DNA of 64,000 bases from the NCBI GenBank assembly GCA_025456145.1, contig JALOLD010000013.1, forward strand, positions 1 to 64,000, written 5' to 3'. The first letter of the stretch is position 1; the number at the start of each line of letters is the position of its first letter. The notes below the pieces were generated by a model, which made no database searches, was not told where the DNA came from, and saw only the letters and a list, made by a program, of their open reading frames with translations. Below, one piece after another: positions 61,601 through 64,000 of the stretch. This DNA is from Thermoanaerobaculales bacterium (GTDB lineage: Bacteria; Acidobacteriota; Thermoanaerobaculia; Thermoanaerobaculales; Sulfomarinibacteraceae). The translations under genes and the position numbers were made by a program.

Positions 61601-62059
61601 GGCCGGCCGCCCCAGGCCCGGCGCGAGGTCGAGCTGCGGCTCGGCCTCGACCTGCAGCTGCCCGAGAGCTATATCGACGAGCCGGCGCTGCGCCTGAGCT
61701 TCTACAAGCGGCTGTCGGCGACCGCCGACGACGAGGCGGTGGCGGGGCTGATGGCCGAGATGGTCGACCGGTACGGCCCGCCGCCGGCCCAGCTCGAGAC
61801 CCTGGCCCGGGCGCAGCGGGTGCGGGTCGCCGCGCAGCGGCTCGGGATCACCGCGGTCCAGCGTCGCAGCGGCCGTTGGCGGCTCCGGCTCGACCCGGCG
61901 GCGGCGCCGCCCCCGCGGCTCGGCGAGGTGCTCGCCGGCTGGGCCGGCGCCCAGCTCGCGCCGACCGGCGAGATCACCGTCCCCTCCGGTCGGACGGGCT
62001 CCGAGCTCGACGAGGTGCTGCGGCTCCTCGGCGAGCTCGCGGGGGGGGTGGGGTCGTGA
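58670..62059 (+). CDS. mfd: Transcription-repair coupling factor Mfd
   Basis: A 1129-aa ATP-dependent translocase that removes stalled RNA polymerase and recruits UvrA. It has a UvrB-like N-terminal region, the RNA polymerase-interacting domain (DLRPGDLVVHLDHGIGRFDG, about residue 465), a RecG-like motor with Walker A GDVGYGKTEVA (about 620), Walker B LDEEQRFG and SATPIPRTLNM, helicase motif VI around QLRGRVGRSDR, and the C-terminal TRCF domain. Size is normal. The gene follows ribBA by 55 bp on the same strand. The ATG has no strong ribosome binding site. Confidence 0.97.
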   Translation: MRTTTPYPMPDLGTLVEALGRGARPLAVGGVVPGARSLALASLAAGGWRPGLALVVAPHAAEVDEIAAGLELLAPGIGVGRVPGDVWAPYQGAEPALASRLELVRLLRRIHEGEVRVVVAPARALLGPIPRPAAVTEQVERLAPGVVVEPGRLAGRLTAAGYRRVDLVEEAGEFAVRGWVVDLHDGADWALRLVLDDDRIEEIRRFDPASQRTFGEPLTGVELLPLDPFPAEPERLAVVADVLAERWPALAEAVRCGAERRLWWSALHLADPFTGWLELADGVVVCDRDDATGELGRWRAVLDREWTALTERSFPLPPPDILLHDAGAVRDRLETAELRLERLEVDDGRTVWWRIQSSPVESYARRIPDLVPTLRTRRAQDLTQLLVVASAGEERRFAHLLAEGGVAPVAPPPAPGEVAIVQGSLEHGFVTRDGLAVYGRRDLTAAPPPRRRRAGRAAFVSDLRDLRPGDLVVHLDHGIGRFDGFRRVEVEGRELEMLVLGYRDGDTLLVPVERADLIQKYASGEGEGGPRLDRLGGSTWQRRKARVKKEVREMAAELLRLAAVRQAARGFRFSPDSPWQREFEDAFEHELTPDQERSIAEIKTDMESERPMDRLLCGDVGYGKTEVAIRAAFKAVLEGKQVAVLAPTTILVGQHLETFERRFAGFPVEVRMLSRFVAPKQAKQVLEELAEGRTDVVVGTHRLLASDVRFRDLGLVILDEEQRFGVAQKERLKRLRTEVDVLAMSATPIPRTLNMAMSGLRDISLIETPPRDRQAVETSVREFSEEVVREAVLGEIERGGQVYFVHNRVRSIAAMAVWLRGVVPEARLVVGHGQMTERHLEKAMRAFLDGEADVLLATAIIENGLDIANANTLLVNRADRFGLAQLYQLRGRVGRSDRLAYATFLVPPGQALSATARARLGAIQEFCELGAGFRIAARDLEIRGAGNILGAEQHGFIEAVGFETYCQLLEEAVAELEGRPPQARREVELRLGLDLQLPESYIDEPALRLSFYKRLSATADDEAVAGLMAEMVDRYGPPPAQLETLARAQRVRVAAQRLGITAVQRRSGRWRLRLDPAAAPPPRLGEVLAGWAGAQLAPTGEITVPSGRTGSELDEVLRLLGELAGGVGS

Positions 62060-62071
62060 GGGCCTGAGACC

Positions 62072-62215
62072 GTGCCGCTGCTGCTGCAGGTGTGGGTGAC
62101 CTACCGCCTGCTGTCGGTCGAGCTCATCGCCCAGCTCCACCCGGATCTCAACCTCTTCCGTCCGCTGACCGACCACGAGGTGGAGCGCGAGGTGGATGCC
62201 GGTCTCGCCGAGTAG
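62072..62215 (+). CDS. Possible small protein (47 aa) downstream of mfd
   Basis: The frame from GTG 62072 to TAG 62215 encodes LLLQVWVTYRLLSVELIAQL and then a charged end (TDHEVEREVDAGLAE). Codon use resembles coding sequence, and the gene starts 12 bp after the mfd stop, as an operon member would. GAGGG lies 9 nt upstream. No family is recognised; a helical, membrane-touching peptide is possible. A chance frame cannot be excluded. Confidence 0.45.
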   Translation: MPLLLQVWVTYRLLSVELIAQLHPDLNLFRPLTDHEVEREVDAGLAE

Positions 62216-62242
62216 AGGGTCGAGGCTTCCGTCGGATCGCGG

Positions 62243-62248
62243 TAACAT
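62243..62248 (+). promoter_or_regulatory. -10-like TAACAT, leaderless arrangement
   Basis: TAACAT ends 6 nt before GTG 62255; no Shine-Dalgarno sequence is present. Confidence 0.5.
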
Positions 62249-62254
62249 GATCCC

Positions 62255-63802
62255 GTGCTGCGCCGAATTCGGGCTGCTTCGTGGGTCGCACTGTTGGTGT
62301 CGTTGGCCCCCACCGTGGCACCCGCTAAGACCCTGGTGGACGGGAGCTTCGACCTCCAGCCGGTACCGGACGGGCGATCGGTCTTCCACGTTCAGGGTTG
62401 GGCCGTGGGCGAGTGCGACGGCGCCCCCGCATCAGTCGAGGTCGTGCTTCTGGTGGACGGCGTCGAACAGCTCCGCGGCCGTCCGTTTCTCGCGTGGCCG
62501 GGGGTGAAGGAACGCTACCCGAACCTCGCTGGCGCCGACCTGGCGGGGTTCTCGGGGCAGGTGGACCCGCGCCGGTTCGAGCCCGGGCTACACCGCATCG
62601 AGGTTCTCGTCGAGACATGCGGTGAGAAGAAGTCGCTCGGGGAGAGGACCTTTCGCACGCTCCCACCGACCTCGTCGTGGATTGCCGTGCCTGTTCTCCT
62701 GCTTCTGTTGGCCGCGGTTTTCGTGTCGGGAACGGGTCTTTGTCGGTTGTCTCAGGCGAGGAGGGTGATCCGTGGACTGCCGGCGGCTGCAACGGCCGGT
62801 GCCGTGCTGATCGTCGCGGTCGTGGTCGCTGCACGGCACGTCGCGGAAGCGGTTCGGGAGATCCCACCGGGGTTGTTCGCTCCCCTGGCGAACTGGGACG
62901 GCAACTTCTATCTCGGTCTGGCTGCCGGTGGATACCCTTCGGCGCCCGGCCCCTCGTTCGCATTCCTTCCGTTGTTCCCCGCGGTACTTGCCTTGCTGTC
63001 TGCGATTCCCGGTCCGCTGGAGCTGATTGCCGCCCTCTTCAATCTGGGTTGTTTCGCGACGGCCCTGGTTCTGCTGCGGAAGCTCTATCCCGAGCAAGAC
63101 GACGGCGTGCTCTTCTTCATCGCTCTTCCATTCGCGTTCTTCCATGTCGTTGTCTACACCGAGGCGCTGGCATTGTTGCTGGCGGTGGCATTCGTGTGCG
63201 CGGTGAGGAGGCGGAACACGGCGTGGATCGTGGTTCTCGGTGTTCTTGCCGGCCTCTGCAGGATCCCGGCGATCGCCCTGGCAGGTTTTTCCATCGAGCC
63301 GTTCCTCCAGGGACACCGGAGGGTGGCGGCGGTCGCGGCGATGGCTCCCGTGCTCGGCTTGGCCGGATGGATGGCCTGGCTCGGTGTGTCCACCGGCGAC
63401 CCGCTCGTGCTGATCCGCGTCCAGGCGGAGTTCGGCCGCGCGACGGTGTTCCATCCGGGTGTCTTCCTTGACTACCTCTCGAGTCTGCCGTCACGCGGAG
63501 GCATGGTGTGGTGGGAGGTGGGGGCTGTGGTGACGGTCCTGGCGGGTGCCGCGGCGTTGGCGAAGCTGCGGCGGTTCGACGAGGCGTTGTACTCGGCAGC
63601 CGTCGTCCTGATTCCCCTTTTCAGCATGAGGTTGGCGGCCGTCAACCGTTTCGCGCTGGCCGCCTTTCCGGTGTTCGTTCTGCTCGGCGGCCGTCTCGCC
63701 GGGTCGCTTCCGAGACCGGTCTTCGCGTTGCTCGTGGCCGCGGAGCTCGCGGCTCTGGTCTTTTTCGCCGCGCGTTTCGGTCTTCAGTACTGGGTCGGTT
63801 GA
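62255..63802 (+). CDS. PIG-V-like membrane mannosyltransferase with N-terminal exported domain
   Basis: A 515-aa protein. A signal-type first helix precedes about 115 exported residues of beta sequence; about ten membrane helices follow from residue 145. Just after the second helix, WDGNFYLGLAAGGYP (about 210-224) resembles the WDxxYY...GY motif of PIG-V-like GT-C mannosyltransferases, and FLPLFPAVLALL follows. It probably uses a polyprenyl-phosphate sugar outside the membrane. Like 3742-8739, its codon use is less GC-biased than that of the neighbours. The fusion with an exported domain is unusual to my knowledge. The donor sugar is unknown. Confidence 0.75.
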   Translation: MLRRIRAASWVALLVSLAPTVAPAKTLVDGSFDLQPVPDGRSVFHVQGWAVGECDGAPASVEVVLLVDGVEQLRGRPFLAWPGVKERYPNLAGADLAGFSGQVDPRRFEPGLHRIEVLVETCGEKKSLGERTFRTLPPTSSWIAVPVLLLLLAAVFVSGTGLCRLSQARRVIRGLPAAATAGAVLIVAVVVAARHVAEAVREIPPGLFAPLANWDGNFYLGLAAGGYPSAPGPSFAFLPLFPAVLALLSAIPGPLELIAALFNLGCFATALVLLRKLYPEQDDGVLFFIALPFAFFHVVVYTEALALLLAVAFVCAVRRRNTAWIVVLGVLAGLCRIPAIALAGFSIEPFLQGHRRVAAVAAMAPVLGLAGWMAWLGVSTGDPLVLIRVQAEFGRATVFHPGVFLDYLSSLPSRGGMVWWEVGAVVTVLAGAAALAKLRRFDEALYSAAVVLIPLFSMRLAAVNRFALAAFPVFVLLGGRLAGSLPRPVFALLVAAELAALVFFAARFGLQYWVG

Positions 63803-63805
63803 CGG

Positions 63806-64000
63806 TCAGCTGCGCCGAGCCTCCCACCCGTAGGTCCGGTACTCCCACTCGACGCGGCCGGGGCGCAGGGTCGCGACGCCGTAGCCCTCGGCGGTGCCGT
63901 GCCAGGCGCCGCGCCACCACTTGCCGCACACCGCACCGCCGGTGACGAAGGTGGTGTCGCGCCAGCGCAGCAGCTCGTTGACGTGGAGGTGACCCTGGAG
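63806..64000 (-). CDS. Calcineurin-like phosphoesterase, C-terminal part (cut by window end)
   Basis: Sixty-four codons plus the stop run in from the window edge. The first visible residues LQGHLHVNELL include the GHxH metal-binding motif that closes calcineurin-type phosphoesterase sites. VTGGAVCGKWWRGAWHGTAEGY follows (given in parts: VTGGAVCGKW, WRGAWHGTAEGY), as in the C-terminal section of exported family members. Substrate is unknown because the rest is missing. The gene is convergent with the PIG-V-like gene, 3 bp apart. Confidence 0.72.
   Translation of the reverse strand, partial: LQGHLHVNELLRWRDTTFVTGGAVCGKWWRGAWHGTAEGYGVATLRPGRVEWEYRTYGWEARRS

Noticed and set aside
58601-62389. 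Minus-strand open frame of over 1200 codons antisense to mfd
   Set aside because: It mirrors the mfd gene, whose motifs are complete; long antisense frames are expected at this GC content and its translation is Glu/Arg/Leu-rich without family motifs.

Overview
This window looks like a chromosome segment from a GC-rich, Gram-negative (diderm) bacterium. It carries apolipoprotein N-acyltransferase, O-antigen ligase-type and undecaprenyl-phosphate sugar transferase genes. Gene content, secreted peptidases, and AT-richer palindromic repeats between genes suggest Acidobacteriota (Thermoanaerobaculia-like), but that placement is inference: no rRNA or other marker gene is present. Genes are closely packed on both strands with many ATGA/GTGA overlaps. 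I see no tRNA, rRNA, CRISPR array, transposase or prophage gene.

Layout. 1-3600: end of an unknown gene, an array of 26-bp hairpin units, a tiny hydrophobic protein, and an S9A peptidase with a 2Fe-2S ferredoxin. 3742-8739: a visibly less GC-rich block with a GT39-like membrane glycosyltransferase convergent to a Gtr-like trio (membrane transferase, GtrA flippase, GT2 lipid-sugar synthase). 8947-13829: fatty-acid oxidation (thiolase, bifunctional hydratase/dehydrogenase, CoA-transferase/racemase) with palindromic repeats in the gaps. 13812-17635: DUF2177, TspO, Lnt and a KAS III-like synthase. 17669-28504: exopolysaccharide locus: three GTs leftward; two GTs and a WcaJ-type initiator rightward; then histidine kinase, response regulator, O-antigen ligase and a membrane protein. 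28569-42999: TPR protein, S9B peptidase, a secreted protein, CBS-type PLP enzyme, GT2 plus flippase, MazG, a P-domain/CARDB secreted protein, Nudix, MEMO, enoyl-CoA hydratase and GT4. 43101-44878: PPTase and thioesterase between two 81-bp inverted repeats, then a cluster of repeat fragments. 44879-64000: an unrecognised 588-aa protein, two sugar-nucleotide SDRs, FolE, a secreted protein, CsgG-like protein, malic enzyme, Ddl, cysteine desulfurase, NamZ-type muramidase, RibBA, Mfd, a PIG-V-like transferase and the end of a phosphoesterase.

How genes fit together. The recurring theme is cell-surface glycan synthesis: initiation (WcaJ-type), sugar-nucleotide supply (RfbD and an SDR), many transferases, lipid-sugar flippases and an O-antigen ligase, with a two-component system inside the locus. 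A second theme is acyl-CoA and acyl-carrier chemistry.

The most interesting signals are not single genes: (i) a bipolar array of 26-bp units whose 6-bp stems change sequence but stay paired; (ii) dispersed palindromic elements with conserved arms and variable but self-complementary cores; (iii) an 81-bp inverted repeat flanking PPTase/thioesterase; (iv) TANNNT hexamers placed 6-7 nt before the start codon of many genes that lack a Shine-Dalgarno sequence, suggesting widespread leaderless transcription; and (v) an unnamed domain shared by two secreted proteins.
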